A stretch of 64,000 nucleotides of DNA. Origin: Rhabdobacter roseus (GTDB taxonomy: Bacteria > Bacteroidota > Bacteroidia > Cytophagales > Spirosomataceae). The stretch's first letter is position 1, and the number at the start of each line of letters is the position of its first letter. Where the stretch lies: the NCBI RefSeq assembly GCF_014202275.1, contig NZ_JACHGF010000010.1:124001-188000 (forward strand). The letters run 5' to 3'. Below are positions 33,495-43,283 of this stretch, one piece after another. The position numbers and the translations under genes are program-made. Under the pieces are notes generated by a model. The model had not been told where the DNA came from and made no database searches. It saw nothing but the letters and a program-made list of their open reading frames with translations.

Positions 33495-35681
33495 ATGAAA
33501 CGAGTACTGCTTGTGTGGGTACTGTGGCTGACCCTCACGCCACTCCTGGCCCAAATCCCCCCTACCTTCCAATGGCTGCCCGACGGCAGTGGCTACCGCG
33601 ACGCCCAGCAGGGTGAAATCGTGGAGGTGAAACTACCCGACCGCAGCCAGCAAGTACTGGTGTCGCGCCAGCAGCTGACGCCGCAAGGTACCTCCAAGCC
33701 CCTGGAGGTACGCAGCTACACGCTGTCCGAAAACAGCAACCTGGTGCTGATCTACACCAATACGCGCCGCGTGTGGCGCTACGACACCCGGGGCGACTAC
33801 TGGGTCCTGAACCGCACTACCAACGCCCTCACCAAGCTGGGCAAGAGCCTGCCCGAAGCGTCGCTGATGTTTGCCAAATTCTCGCCCGACGGCACCCAGG
33901 TAGCCTACGTGAGTGCGCACAACGTGTACGTGGAGGACCTGAAAACCAACCAGATCAAGCCCCTCACCACCGACGGCACCGCGCGGGTGATCAACGGTAC
34001 CTTCGACTGGGCCTACGAGGAGGAGTTCGACTGCCGCGACGGCTTCCGGTGGAGCCCCGACAGCAAGGCCGTGGCCTACTGGCAGCTCGACGCCACCAAG
34101 ATCCGGAATTTCCTCATGATCAATACCACCGACTCCATCTACGCTTATAATGTACCCGTAGAGTACCCCAAAGTGGGTGAGACGCCCTCGCCCTACCGCA
34201 TCGGAGTGGTGGACATCGCCACGGCCAAAACCCAATGGATGAGCATCCCCGGCGACCCGCAGAATACCTACGTACCCCGCATGGAGTGGGCTGGCAACGC
34301 CAACGAGCTGGTAGTGCAGCAGCTCAACCGCAAGCAGAACGAAAGTACCCTGCTGTACGTCAACGTAAAAACGGGCAAAGCTCAGCCCTTCTACTCCGAA
34401 ATGGACAACGCCTGGATCGACATCCAGAGCCGCTGGGCCAACGGTCCCGAAGGCTGGGACTGGCTCAACGGCGGCAAGGAGTTTGTGTGGGTGAGCGAGA
34501 AAGACGGCTGGCGGCACACCTACCGCGTGAGCCGCGACGGCAAGAAGGAAACGCTCATTACGGCGGGGAATTACGACGTGATCCGGCCCGTGCTGATCGA
34601 CGAGAAAAGCAATACGTACTACTTCATGGCCTCGCCCGACAACGCCACGCAGGCTTACCTCTACAAAGTACCCCTGGACGGCAAGGGTAAGGCCGTGCGC
34701 GTGAGCCCGGCCGAGCAGGCAGGTACCCACAGCTATGACGTTTCGCCGGGCGGCAAATACGCGCGGCATCGCTTCTCCAACGCCCGCACCATGCCCATCA
34801 CGGAGTGGATCAGCCTGAGCAACCACGCCTCGCTGGACCCCAACGCGGGCGTGAGCAAAACGCTGACGACCCCGCAAGGTACCTCCGACTTCGGCATCGA
34901 GTTTTTTAAAGTAAAAACCGCCGACGGCATCGAAGCCGACGCCTGGATGGTGAAACCCAAGAACTTCGACCCCGCCAAAAAGTACCCCATCGTATTTTCG
35001 GTGTACGGCGAGCCCGCCTCAAGTACCGTGCGCGACAGCTACGGCACGGGCCGCAACCGCCTGTACGTGGGCGACATGGCCGCCGACGGCTACATATACG
35101 CTTCCGTAGACAACCGCGGGACGCCTTCACCCAAGGGCAGCGCCTGGCGCAAGGCCATCTACCGCAACATCGGTACCATCAACATCCGCGACCTGGCCAT
35201 GGGGGCCAAGGAAATGTTTGCGCGCTTCCCATACATCGACACCAGCCGGGTGGCGGTGCACGGCTGGAGCGGCGGCGGGTCGTCGACGTTGAATCTGCTT
35301 TTTCAGTACCCTCAGCTCTTCCAAACGGGCATTGCCGTAGCGGCCGTAGCCAACCAGCTCACCTACGATAATATCTACCAGGAAAGGTACATGGGCGTGC
35401 CGCAGGAAAACCGCGAGGATTTTATCAAAGGATCGCCCATTACTTACGCCAAAAACCTGGTCGGGAACCTGCTGTACATCCACGGCACGGGCGACGACAA
35501 CGTACACTACCAAAACGCCGAGATGCTCGTCAACGAGCTCGTGAAGCACAACCGGCAGTTTCAGTTCATGGCTTACCCCAACCGCTCGCACGGAATTTAC
35601 GAAGGTGAAGGTACTTCCCGGCATTTGGCCACGTTATTTACCAAGTACCTCAAGGAACACTGTCCGCCCGGCGGGCGCTAG
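33495..35681 (+). CDS. Dipeptidyl-peptidase IV (S9 family), secreted
   Basis: 728 residues with signal peptide MKRVLLVWVLWLTLTPLLAQ; acts in the periplasm, removing X-Pro/X-Ala dipeptides from peptides. N-terminal beta-propeller, including WAYEEEF with the Glu pair that anchors the substrate amino terminus, then the alpha/beta hydrolase domain: nucleophile Ser592 in HGWSGGGSS, Asp in GTGDDNVHYQN (667/668) and His699 in NRSHGIYEG. The nucleophile motif has Gly where many members have Tyr (GWSYGG). Complete and of normal length; native codon use. Confidence 0.93.
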   Translation: MKRVLLVWVLWLTLTPLLAQIPPTFQWLPDGSGYRDAQQGEIVEVKLPDRSQQVLVSRQQLTPQGTSKPLEVRSYTLSENSNLVLIYTNTRRVWRYDTRGDYWVLNRTTNALTKLGKSLPEASLMFAKFSPDGTQVAYVSAHNVYVEDLKTNQIKPLTTDGTARVINGTFDWAYEEEFDCRDGFRWSPDSKAVAYWQLDATKIRNFLMINTTDSIYAYNVPVEYPKVGETPSPYRIGVVDIATAKTQWMSIPGDPQNTYVPRMEWAGNANELVVQQLNRKQNESTLLYVNVKTGKAQPFYSEMDNAWIDIQSRWANGPEGWDWLNGGKEFVWVSEKDGWRHTYRVSRDGKKETLITAGNYDVIRPVLIDEKSNTYYFMASPDNATQAYLYKVPLDGKGKAVRVSPAEQAGTHSYDVSPGGKYARHRFSNARTMPITEWISLSNHASLDPNAGVSKTLTTPQGTSDFGIEFFKVKTADGIEADAWMVKPKNFDPAKKYPIVFSVYGEPASSTVRDSYGTGRNRLYVGDMAADGYIYASVDNRGTPSPKGSAWRKAIYRNIGTINIRDLAMGAKEMFARFPYIDTSRVAVHGWSGGGSSTLNLLFQYPQLFQTGIAVAAVANQLTYDNIYQERYMGVPQENREDFIKGSPITYAKNLVGNLLYIHGTGDDNVHYQNAEMLVNELVKHNRQFQFMAYPNRSHGIYEGEGTSRHLATLFTKYLKEHCPPGGR

Positions 35682-35731
35682 GGGTACTTGGATGTGTACA
35701 AGGTACTTTGGAGAACGAAATGATTCATACC

Positions 35732-36478
35732 ATGAAAAAGATACTGAGCGTACTGGTGCTGCTCGTGGCGACGGAAGCGACGGCCCAGATTGAAATAAAC
35801 GACAATACCCGCGACCGGATCAATACCCTCACGACGGGAAGCATGAATCCGGGCTATAGCAGCTTTTGGGGGCCGCCGGTAAAGGCGGGTACCGTAGTGG
35901 GGGAAGTTTACCTGGATACGGTGTGGGCGCGGGGGTACGTCAAATTAATCCAGCCCATTCCGGCGGTGGGAGGTACCCCGCAGGATAGCCTGGGCGGCCT
36001 TGCGATGCGCTACAACGTGTACAGCAACGAAGTAGAAGTGCTGCTGGATACCTATAAAGACGTGAAAGCGATTCCGGGAAATCGGATCAAGTACTTTTCG
36101 GTGCAAAGAAACGGGCAGCCCATCCGGCTGGTCAACGTCGAGAACTACCCGTCCGACAAGACTCCCAAGGGTTTTTACGAAGTACTGGCCGACGGGAAAC
36201 TGATGCTGCTGCAAAACTACCGCGTGCGGGTACAAAAACCTACCTACAACGCGGCCGTGGGCGTGGGCGAAAAAGACCATCGATTCAGCGTCGAGACGGA
36301 CTGGTACGTGGCTCACAACGGCCAGGCCGAAAAGTGGAGCCCAAGCAAGAAAGCGGTACTTCAGCTGATGAAAGACCGGGAAAAAGAGGTTTCGAACTAC
36401 CTCAAAAACCACCAACCCGACTTCAAAAACCAGGACGATCTGGTGCAGCTTTTTGCATTCTACAACGGAAATAACTAG
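35732..36478 (+). CDS. Hypothetical secreted protein
   Basis: 248 residues from the ATG at 35732, which yields a signal peptide (MKKILSVLVLLVATEATAQ); in-frame ATG 35720 and TTG 35708 are alternatives. The mature part has the strand-rich layout AMRYNVYSNEVEVLLDTYKDVKAI seen in uncharacterised Bacteroidetes secreted proteins, then a Lys-rich helical tail (LQLMKDREKEVSNYLKNH). Function unknown. It follows the peptidase gene by 50 bp and may be co-transcribed; an intrinsic terminator follows. Confidence 0.7.
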   Translation: MKKILSVLVLLVATEATAQIEINDNTRDRINTLTTGSMNPGYSSFWGPPVKAGTVVGEVYLDTVWARGYVKLIQPIPAVGGTPQDSLGGLAMRYNVYSNEVEVLLDTYKDVKAIPGNRIKYFSVQRNGQPIRLVNVENYPSDKTPKGFYEVLADGKLMLLQNYRVRVQKPTYNAAVGVGEKDHRFSVETDWYVAHNGQAEKWSPSKKAVLQLMKDREKEVSNYLKNHQPDFKNQDDLVQLFAFYNGNN

Positions 36479-36484
36479 CAGAGA

Positions 36485-36513
36485 GGGGCGGCCATCACCG
36501 CCCCTTTTCTTTT
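36485..36513 (+). terminator. Intrinsic terminator after the hypothetical secreted protein
   Basis: GGGGCGG (36485-36491) pairs with CCGCCCC (36498-36504), loop of 6, followed by TTTTCTTTT. Confidence 0.85.
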
Positions 36514-36536
36514 GTTCTTCGTTTTGCAAAAAAAAC

Positions 36537-37718
36537 TTATTTTCGACCCAGCCGGTGCCACATTTCGGCGCAGGCGCGGGCGTTGTGGTAGGGGCCTTTC
36601 CAGAAATGAATCTTGTCGTTTTTGAGCGGGGTGCCGTCTTCCTTCACTGTACCGTACCATTCCCCTTTTTCATTATCCACGAATTTTTCCTGAATGTATC
36701 GCCAGGTACCTTCGGCTTTGTCGCGGAAGTGCGCCTGGCCGGACAGCTGGTAGGCGTTGTAGAACCCCACCATTTGCTCGGCCAGTACCCACCAGCTGCG
36801 GTCGGTGTTGGTGTGCTGGGTGGCGGGGTCGTACTCGTAGTGCAGGGCGCCGTCGGCTCCCAGGCCGGTGGCGGCGGCTTCGGCCATCCGGACGGCGCGC
36901 TCCCGCAGGCGGGCCAGTAGGGTGGGGTCATGAAGTACCTCGGCGGTTTCGTACAGCAGCCAGGAGGCCTCGATGTCGTGGCCGTAGGAGATAATGTCGT
37001 CTTTGGGCTCCCAGTTTTTGGTAAAGAAAAGCTGCATCCGGTGCGAGTCGGCCCGCACGATGTGCGTCAGGATGGCGTCCAGCATGGACGTAATTCGCTG
37101 GCGCAGCAGGTCTGTCGGCCACACCCGGTACAGGTTGGTATAGGCCTCGATCAGGTGCAGGTGGGTATTCATGCTCTTGACCCACGGCTTCTTGCTCAGG
37201 ATCAGGTCGTCGGTTTCGGACCAGTCGGGCGCGAAGGCCTCCAGGTACCCCTGGCGTTCGGGGTCGTAGGCGTGTTTTTCAATTTTTTCAAAAAGACCCT
37301 TTGCCAGCGCCAGGGCCGGAGGGTACTTGGTGGCCCGGTAGTACTCGCTGAGGCCGTAGATCGCAAACGATTGTCCGTAGATCTGCTTGCGGGCGTCCAG
37401 CGGCTGGCCGTCGGCTGTGACCGACCAGTAGACGCCGCCCTGCCCGCGGTCCAGGAAGTACCTTTCGAGGTAGTTGTAGGCACTTTGGGCGTGGGCCAGG
37501 TACCTGCGCTTGTGGAGCAGCCGGTTGGCCATCGAGAAGGTCCACAGGATGCGGGCCGTCACCACCACCGAGCGCGGGGCGTCCGGCACGGGCTTGTTTT
37601 CGTACGATACCCGCCCGTGAAAGCCCCCCCGCTGGGTGTCGGGGGCGTAGGTTTCCCAGTAGTCCAGGATACGGAGGAGTTCTTTCTTAAAAGCCGAAGT
37701 CGTAAAGGGCGCCAGCAT
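36537..37718 (-). CDS. AGE-family sugar epimerase, probably cellobiose 2-epimerase
   Basis: 393 residues, no signal peptide, (alpha/alpha)6 barrel of the N-acylglucosamine 2-epimerase family. Signature segments SVVVTARILWTFS, KSMNTHLHLIEAY, SYGHDIEASWLL, WWVLAEQMVGF and WKGPYHNARACAEM carry the conserved His residues that shuttle the C2 proton. These patterns fit cellobiose 2-epimerases (cellobiose to glucosyl-mannose) better than GlcNAc epimerases. No mannan-degrading partners are adjacent, so its pathway is not shown by context. A TACCTTTA box (37742-37735) lies close upstream. Confidence 0.85.
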   Translation of the reverse strand: MLAPFTTSAFKKELLRILDYWETYAPDTQRGGFHGRVSYENKPVPDAPRSVVVTARILWTFSMANRLLHKRRYLAHAQSAYNYLERYFLDRGQGGVYWSVTADGQPLDARKQIYGQSFAIYGLSEYYRATKYPPALALAKGLFEKIEKHAYDPERQGYLEAFAPDWSETDDLILSKKPWVKSMNTHLHLIEAYTNLYRVWPTDLLRQRITSMLDAILTHIVRADSHRMQLFFTKNWEPKDDIISYGHDIEASWLLYETAEVLHDPTLLARLRERAVRMAEAAATGLGADGALHYEYDPATQHTNTDRSWWVLAEQMVGFYNAYQLSGQAHFRDKAEGTWRYIQEKFVDNEKGEWYGTVKEDGTPLKNDKIHFWKGPYHNARACAEMWHRLGRK

Positions 37719-37785
37719 GGTTGGTAAAGGTAGGTTTTTGAGGCAAAGTACCTTTGCTAGCGATTATACTGTTGCCCTCCTCAAA

Positions 37786-39564
37786 CTACCAGCGATCGCC
37801 GGTCCATTCGGGTACCCGCAGGCTGTCGCGCTGCATCCGGTAGCGCGGGTTAGCGCCGTCGTAGTAGAGGGTACCTAGCTGGAAGGTTTGGGCGGGCAGC
37901 GTTACGGCCTGGACGCTAAACAGCAGATCACCGTAGAGGTACCTTCCGGTTTTTACGAAATTGGTCAGCGAGTTGACGGGCGCCTGCATGGGAAACACAA
38001 ACTGGTAGTTGTCGTTCTTGAGCAGCAGGTAGTAGTGGCGCTGCTCTTGCTGCTCGGGCCGGAAGCCGGGCAGGCTGAACGTGAATGAGTTGGAAGTACT
38101 GTCGTAGCGGGTTTCGACGGGAGGTACTTCGGCCAGCGGGCCGGGCGTGGCGTTTTGGAGGTAGGGCAGGTACTTAATCTGGTAGAGCCCAATTCGCTCC
38201 GCCTCCTTCATGTTTCGGTAGTTAAACTGCTGCGTCCGTCCGCCCCAGATTCCGTAGTCGCCCAGGTAGCTGTTTTCGTTGCTGCCGTAGTTAAAGAGGT
38301 GCGCCTGCCGGAGGCGGGTGTCGTACTGCGTATCACCCAGCTGGAAGTAGTAGCTGCCCAGCCAGGCCAGGACCGAAAGCGGTAGGGCTACCGAAAAAAT
38401 AATCGTACGGCTGCGGGCGGTATTGAAAACCATAAAAGCACCCAGGTACGCCAGGCCAAGCACAATGACGGGGTATATTTTGAGCCGGTCGGAAAGTACC
38501 TGGCCGCCCACGGCCGAGCTGGTGCGGGCCACCACGATGAGGTAGCAGGTCACCAGCAGCAGGGCGGCGGTACCTACGAAAAACAGCGCCACCCGGTAGT
38601 GAACCGGCGGAGGGGGCATCGAAGAAGGGTAGCGCCGCATACGCTCACGAGCCCCCGAGCGAATGGCGCGGGTACTTTTGCCCAGGCCGAGGGCAATGAG
38701 TACCCAGGCCAGAACACCGCTGAGCAAAGGTACCCAGAAAATGGGCTGCCGGAAGGTGTCGATGTTCAGTAAAAAGTTTTTATACACAAACAAACTACCC
38801 GTATAAATAGCAAAGTAGATGGCCTGGAGCCAGTAGGGCGGGGGCGTCACCGTGGGGTCAGGAGCGGGCAATCCCCAGCCGGGATGCATGTAGTTTCGGA
38901 AATACAAGGCGGCCGTGAGTACGGCAATGCCCGTCCAGATGAGCAGCGGAAGGTACTTCCGGCGGATGAGCAGCACCAGCCCCACGGCTCCGTAGCCAAA
39001 CAACCCGCTGGAAAAACCACCCACGGCGATCCACTGAAAAATCACGGCCAGGGGAATACGCCACCAGCCGTCGCGCGTGACGAGCCATACGGCCAGCATC
39101 GAAAAAAACAGCGAAGGGAGGTAGAGTTGATTGGTAAGCGCCCAAAAAACGTACACCCGGAGCTGGGGTTGAAAAAGCAGGAAAAGGAGGGGTGTGGCGT
39201 ACAGCAGCGGAATGCGGTTTTTGTAAAATAAGTACAAAAAGAGCGCGTAGAACGCCAGGAAATAAAGGATGCCGCCCACCATGGTGTGGGTGTAGTCGAG
39301 CTCGCCGCCGTGCAACCAGGTAGAAAACAGGGAAATCAGCCGGGCGTAGGGATAGCGGTGGCCAAATCCCTGCGCAAAAAGCCCCGTAATGCGATCGTCC
39401 CAGGACATCGTGGGCCAGTGCACCATGAAGGAAGTAAAGTAGTGCTCTTCGTGCTGGGGGTAGTTTACTTTATAAGTTTGGAAATAGACAAAAAAAAGAA
39501 TGATGGGCAGTAGGGTAAGTAGTATAGAGGCAACCAGGCGGAAGGTCTTGCTGTGTTTTGACAT
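37786..39564 (-). CDS. Large hypothetical integral membrane protein
   Basis: 592 residues from the ATG at 39564; an ATG at 39576 is possible but lies too close to the TACCTTTG box at 39594-39587. About ten membrane helices in the first 400 residues (LRVYVFWALTNQLYLPSLFF, VALFFVGTAALLLVTCYLIVV and others), then a ~190-residue extracytoplasmic domain rich in Tyr and Gln. The topology is like polymer-associated or GT-C membrane proteins, but no DxD/ExD glycosyltransferase signature is clear. Function unknown. Confidence 0.7.
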   Translation of the reverse strand: MSKHSKTFRLVASILLTLLPIILFFVYFQTYKVNYPQHEEHYFTSFMVHWPTMSWDDRITGLFAQGFGHRYPYARLISLFSTWLHGGELDYTHTMVGGILYFLAFYALFLYLFYKNRIPLLYATPLLFLLFQPQLRVYVFWALTNQLYLPSLFFSMLAVWLVTRDGWWRIPLAVIFQWIAVGGFSSGLFGYGAVGLVLLIRRKYLPLLIWTGIAVLTAALYFRNYMHPGWGLPAPDPTVTPPPYWLQAIYFAIYTGSLFVYKNFLLNIDTFRQPIFWVPLLSGVLAWVLIALGLGKSTRAIRSGARERMRRYPSSMPPPPVHYRVALFFVGTAALLLVTCYLIVVARTSSAVGGQVLSDRLKIYPVIVLGLAYLGAFMVFNTARSRTIIFSVALPLSVLAWLGSYYFQLGDTQYDTRLRQAHLFNYGSNENSYLGDYGIWGGRTQQFNYRNMKEAERIGLYQIKYLPYLQNATPGPLAEVPPVETRYDSTSNSFTFSLPGFRPEQQEQRHYYLLLKNDNYQFVFPMQAPVNSLTNFVKTGRYLYGDLLFSVQAVTLPAQTFQLGTLYYDGANPRYRMQRDSLRVPEWTGDRW

Positions 39565-39586
39565 ACGGAATGGCATTAGGAAGGCC

Positions 39587-39594
39587 CAAAGGTA
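39587..39594 (-). promoter_or_regulatory. -7 box upstream of the large membrane protein
   Basis: TACCTTTG on the minus strand matches TAnnTTTG exactly. Its position favours the start codon at 39564 over that at 39576. Confidence 0.5.
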
Positions 39595-39707
39595 GGGAAT
39601 TCAGGTTAATTACGGCAGCGCGGCGGAGGTAGTTTTCGTGAATGGGCTTTTTCGAGCACGGTGTTTATTGGTTACAAAAAAGGAAGGGAGAGTAAACGGA
39701 AATAGTC

Positions 39708-39715
39708 TATTTTTG
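39708..39715 (+). promoter_or_regulatory. -7 box upstream of the CDF transporter
   Basis: TATTTTTG is an exact TAnnTTTG match 41 nt before the TTG start codon of the transporter. No well-placed -33 TTTG is seen. Confidence 0.5.
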
Positions 39716-39756
39716 TTAAAAGAGCAATCCGCGTTTTTCTAAACCCGAAGTACCCC

Positions 39757-40671
39757 TTGGAACACCACCACCATCACCACGGCCATTCGCACGCGCCCAC
39801 GCTCACCCACCTCAACCGGGCCTTTCTAGTGGGGATTGGCCTGAACAGTATTTTTGTACTGGTGGAGTTTGGCGCGGGCTACTGGTACAACTCCCTGGCG
39901 CTGATCTCCGACGCTGGCCATAACCTCAGCGACGTAGCCAGCCTGGTGCTGGCACTGCTGGCTTACAAACTGGCCAAAGTACCCCCCACTAGTACTTTCA
40001 CCTACGGCTACCGCAAAACCACCGTGCTGGTGTCGCTCCTGAACGCCGTCATTTTGCTCATGGCCATTGGTGTCATTGCCTGGGAGAGCCTGGAGCGGCT
40101 CAAGTACCCCCGCGAGGTGGCCGGTGGTTCGGTAGCCCTCGTAGCCGGGATTGGCATTGTGATCAATAGCCTGACGGCTTTTTTATTTTTCAAGGATAAA
40201 GACAAAGACCTGAACATCAAAGGAGCCTATCTGCACATGGCCGCCGACGCCCTGGTGTCGCTGGGCGTGTTGGTGGCGGGGGTGGTTATTACGTATACCC
40301 ACTACTACTGGCTGGATACGGCCGTGAGCCTGGCGATTGTGGTGGTCATTTTCTTTTCTACCTGGGGCTTGCTGCGCGACAGCCTGGTACTTTCGCTGGA
40401 CGGAGTACCCCACGGCATTGACCTGGCCAAGGTGAAAGAAGCCCTGCAGCACTACCCCGAAATCCGGGAAGTACACCACCTGCACGTGTGGGCCATCAGC
40501 ACCACCCAAAATGCTTTGACGGCCCATCTGGTGGTGGAGGATGGCTACCAGATGGCGTCCTTTGTGCAGCTCAAAGCCCGGCTTCGGCACGACCTGGAGC
40601 ACCTCAATATTCAGCACGCTACGCTGGAGCCGGAAACCAACCAGGAGCGTTGTCAGACCGACGAATGCTGA
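39757..40671 (+). CDS. Cation diffusion facilitator (zinc exporter, CzcD/ZitB-like)
   Basis: 304 residues with six membrane helices and a His-rich N-terminus (MEHHHHHHGHSH). Transport-site residues HxxxD are present twice: His55/Asp59 in DAGHNLSD and His160/Asp164 in LHMAAD. The C-terminal cytosolic domain (EIREVHHLHVWAISTTQNAL) is the metal-sensing ferredoxin-like fold. Exports Zn2+ or similar ions in exchange for protons. The start appears to be TTG; there is no in-frame ATG before the His run, and the family usually begins this way. Confidence 0.92.
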   Translation: MEHHHHHHGHSHAPTLTHLNRAFLVGIGLNSIFVLVEFGAGYWYNSLALISDAGHNLSDVASLVLALLAYKLAKVPPTSTFTYGYRKTTVLVSLLNAVILLMAIGVIAWESLERLKYPREVAGGSVALVAGIGIVINSLTAFLFFKDKDKDLNIKGAYLHMAADALVSLGVLVAGVVITYTHYYWLDTAVSLAIVVVIFFSTWGLLRDSLVLSLDGVPHGIDLAKVKEALQHYPEIREVHHLHVWAISTTQNALTAHLVVEDGYQMASFVQLKARLRHDLEHLNIQHATLEPETNQERCQTDEC

Positions 40672-40743
40672 GGCCAACGGGGGTACTTTAGTCTTCTTAG
40701 TACCATTTAATGGAAGCTTATTTGGTCAAAAAAATAACATAAA

Positions 40744-40774
40744 TTGCCTTCGCAGGGTTTTGGAACTACCTTTG
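40744..40774 (+). promoter_or_regulatory. Full Bacteroidetes promoter upstream of an outer-membrane protein gene
   Basis: TTG (40744-40746), 20-nt spacer, TACCTTTG (40767-40774): a good match to TTTG-N19/20-TAnnTTTG. Transcription would start near 40782, so translation must begin at the ATG at 40796 rather than at 40781. Confidence 0.65.
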
Positions 40775-40795
40775 CCGAAAATGGATGGTGTTGTT

Positions 40796-41674
40796 ATGGT
40801 TAAAATAGTACAAGTCGTTTTTCTAAGTGTGTGGGCCGTAGGTTCGGTTTGGGCCCAGATTGTTCCCGGCTCGGAAGGGGTGGAAAAAGAGGTACTTGAC
40901 AGCCTTTTTGTGGAAGAAGTAGAGAACAGCCGCACCCCCGACAAGGTACTTCACGCCGAGCCGCTCTACATTGATTTGATCCGTGACCTGGGGGCCCGGA
41001 AGGGCGAGCGCGAATGGAACGTGGGTATGGGCCTGACGGACAACCAGCAGTTTGATCGGTACGAAGCGCTGATCGAATACGAGTGGGCACCTGCCAACCG
41101 GCTGGGGCTGGAAGTAGAGCTCCCTTTTACGTTTTATTCCACGCGCTACGGCGATACCAACACCCAGGCTCCAGCCAGTAAGCTGGACGGCATCAAGACG
41201 GCGATCCAGTGGTCCTTTTTTGTTTCGGAAAAATGGAAAACGTCCCTGGCCGTGGGATACATCAACGAATTGACGCTGCCCGTTTTTAAACAGTACGGAG
41301 AAGGTACCTTTTTTAGCGGCAACGTCTACAATCCGTTTTTTGTGGCCGCCAAGCGCTGGGGCAATCGCTTCCACACGCTGGTGTACGCGGGCCCCCATTA
41401 CCGCCACCAGTTTAAGGAGCGCACCGTCCATACGGAATGGCAAATCAATACCAACTTTCACTACATGGTACCCGGCACGCGCAACTTCATCGGGATTGAA
41501 TTTAACAAAGAGCTCGAGCACCACAATTTTGACATGGTAATGCGACCGCAGATGCGGGTCGGCATTTCCGAAAACCTACTGATTGGTATCGTGACGGGCA
41601 TCCCGCTGAACCGGCAAAACCACCGCTTAAGTACCTTTCTGCGGCTGATCTACGAGCCGCGCGAGCACAAGTAG
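40796..41674 (+). CDS. Conserved outer-membrane protein (HAEPL type)
   Basis: 292 residues with signal peptide MVKIVQVVFLSVWAVGSVWAQ. The mature part starts HAEPLYIDLIRDLGARKGER followed by alternating strands (YEALIEYEWAPANRLGLEVE, AGPHYRHQF), a barrel layout I recognise from conserved Bacteroidetes proteins of unknown function. The open frame extends upstream to 40541 inside the previous gene, but the promoter at 40744-40774 fixes the start at 40796. Convergent with the phosphatase gene, 6 bp apart. Confidence 0.75.
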   Translation: MVKIVQVVFLSVWAVGSVWAQIVPGSEGVEKEVLDSLFVEEVENSRTPDKVLHAEPLYIDLIRDLGARKGEREWNVGMGLTDNQQFDRYEALIEYEWAPANRLGLEVELPFTFYSTRYGDTNTQAPASKLDGIKTAIQWSFFVSEKWKTSLAVGYINELTLPVFKQYGEGTFFSGNVYNPFFVAAKRWGNRFHTLVYAGPHYRHQFKERTVHTEWQINTNFHYMVPGTRNFIGIEFNKELEHHNFDMVMRPQMRVGISENLLIGIVTGIPLNRQNHRLSTFLRLIYEPREHK

Positions 41675-41680
41675 GTCCCT

Positions 41681-43087
41681 TTATTTTTTGGAAGTACTTT
41701 TCCGGGCTTTGTACTGCTGGAAGCGCAGGTTGTATTGTTCCAGGTCTTCCGCCTTGAAGCTTTTCAGCAGCCTTTCGGGCAACTCGAGCCGCTCTTCCTG
41801 CGCCAGGCCAGCCGCCAGGTCCACCAGCGTATTTTTGCCTTTTTTATCTTTCACCAATTCAAAGGAATCGTACAAAGCCCCCGTGACGGTGAAGGCTTTG
41901 TAGGCCAGTTTATTTTCGTCAACGTGCACCGTTTGGTACAGCTGGGTGTTGGAAGCGGCCCGGTCCATCCAGTCCTGCAAGCCGATGTCGTACATTTTGG
42001 GTCCACTCACCGACACCACGTATACGGGGCCGTCGGGTACTTTGCGGCTTTGGCCCAGGGGCATGTTCAGGCCGCGGCCGTAGGTGTGGTCGTGGCCCTG
42101 AAGTACCAGATCCACCTTGTTGTTGCGGTAAATGGGCTCCATGCGGGCGCGCCACTCGTCGTTGTCGCGGCCATTTTTGGTGGAGTAAATGGGGTGGTGG
42201 TGGATCACGATGGTCCAGCGGTTGGGGTTATTCTTCAACGTTTGCAGCAGCCACTGCGCCTGCTCTTCGAGCACCAGCGAGTCCAGCAGGGCACCCTGGG
42301 AGTCGAGCGAAATGAACCGAATGCCCTGGTAGTCGAGGTAGTAGGCCGTTTCGAGCAGGCGCTTGGGGCCGTTTTCGGGTAGGGCAAAGGAGGGGCGCCA
42401 GTGCATCGAAACCCGTCGTTCGCCGTCGGTATCCTTGAAGTACTCGTGGTTACCGGGCGTGGTCAGGCTAGGTACCATGCCGTTGACCCAGCCCCCGGCC
42501 TCAAACCACTCGCCCCACTGGTAGTCGGTATTGGAATTGTTGATGAGGTCGCCGGCGTGGATCATGAGGTTGGCCTGGGGCAGGGTAGAGTAGGCTCCCC
42601 GAACGGCCCGCGACCAGAGCGAACGGAGGTCGTTTTGGGCGTCGCCAAAGTACAGGAACGACACCGGGGCGGGTTTTTCCTGGGCCGTGGTGAAGTGAAA
42701 CCACTCGCTCCAGTGCTCGCCGTCGCCGACGCGGTACACGTACTGGGTACCTGGCGTGAGGCCCGTGAAATTGACCCAATGGTACTTTACGGACGTACCC
42801 TCAATCGTGACGGCCTCGGTGGTAGCGGGTACCAGGCGGGCACGGGGCACGAAGTCGGGCGAGGGATCGGCTTCGTGAATGGCCGCCACGGCTTGGGTTA
42901 CGGAAACGTCCGTGCGCCAGTTGACGGCCTGCGAGCGGGCGGGGTCCCCCTTCCAACCCAAAATGACGCGATCCGGGAAAGGGCTGGCCGGGTAGGTTTT
43001 GTTAGCCTGGGCGCAGAGAGGGGTAGTATGAAGTACCCATAAACCCACGACGGCCAACAGGCATTGAGTAATAAAGGAGCGAGACAT
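41681..43087 (-). CDS. Purple-acid-phosphatase-like metallophosphoesterase, secreted
   Basis: 468 residues from the ATG at 43087 with signal peptide MSRSFITQCLLAVVGLWVLH. An N-terminal fibronectin-III-like domain (VNWRTDVSVTQ, TGLTPGTQYVYRVGD) precedes the calcineurin-like catalytic domain with metal ligands in YFGDAQND, HAGDLINN, PGNHEY, VIHHHPIY and QGHDHTYGRG. This architecture is that of purple acid phosphatases, which cleave phosphomonoesters outside the cytosol. A C-terminal helical tail of about 60 residues ends ARKSTSKK. Confidence 0.88.
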   Translation of the reverse strand: MSRSFITQCLLAVVGLWVLHTTPLCAQANKTYPASPFPDRVILGWKGDPARSQAVNWRTDVSVTQAVAAIHEADPSPDFVPRARLVPATTEAVTIEGTSVKYHWVNFTGLTPGTQYVYRVGDGEHWSEWFHFTTAQEKPAPVSFLYFGDAQNDLRSLWSRAVRGAYSTLPQANLMIHAGDLINNSNTDYQWGEWFEAGGWVNGMVPSLTTPGNHEYFKDTDGERRVSMHWRPSFALPENGPKRLLETAYYLDYQGIRFISLDSQGALLDSLVLEEQAQWLLQTLKNNPNRWTIVIHHHPIYSTKNGRDNDEWRARMEPIYRNNKVDLVLQGHDHTYGRGLNMPLGQSRKVPDGPVYVVSVSGPKMYDIGLQDWMDRAASNTQLYQTVHVDENKLAYKAFTVTGALYDSFELVKDKKGKNTLVDLAAGLAQEERLELPERLLKSFKAEDLEQYNLRFQQYKARKSTSKK

Positions 43088-43283
43088 AGCGAGGGGGAAA
43101 GGAATAATCGGTACAAACATCAGCACTAATACCGTATTTTTTAGCAGACAGGCTATTAAGATTATGTGAAATTAGCCCTACCTTGGAAGGCCAACAACCG
43201 TTTAGGTTTAAGTACGTATCTTTACGAGGTACTTGTAGCCCAGAAGCGGCTTTTCTTTCATCATTTTTTAATCAAAAAAAACC

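Noticed and set aside
33633..34877. 414-codon minus-strand frame opposite the dipeptidyl-peptidase gene
   Set aside because: Antisense shadow; the sense strand has a full active-site set.
40541..40795. Longer start for the outer-membrane protein gene
   Set aside because: This part overlaps the end of the CDF gene in another frame and lies upstream of a good promoter; the signal peptide begins at 40796.
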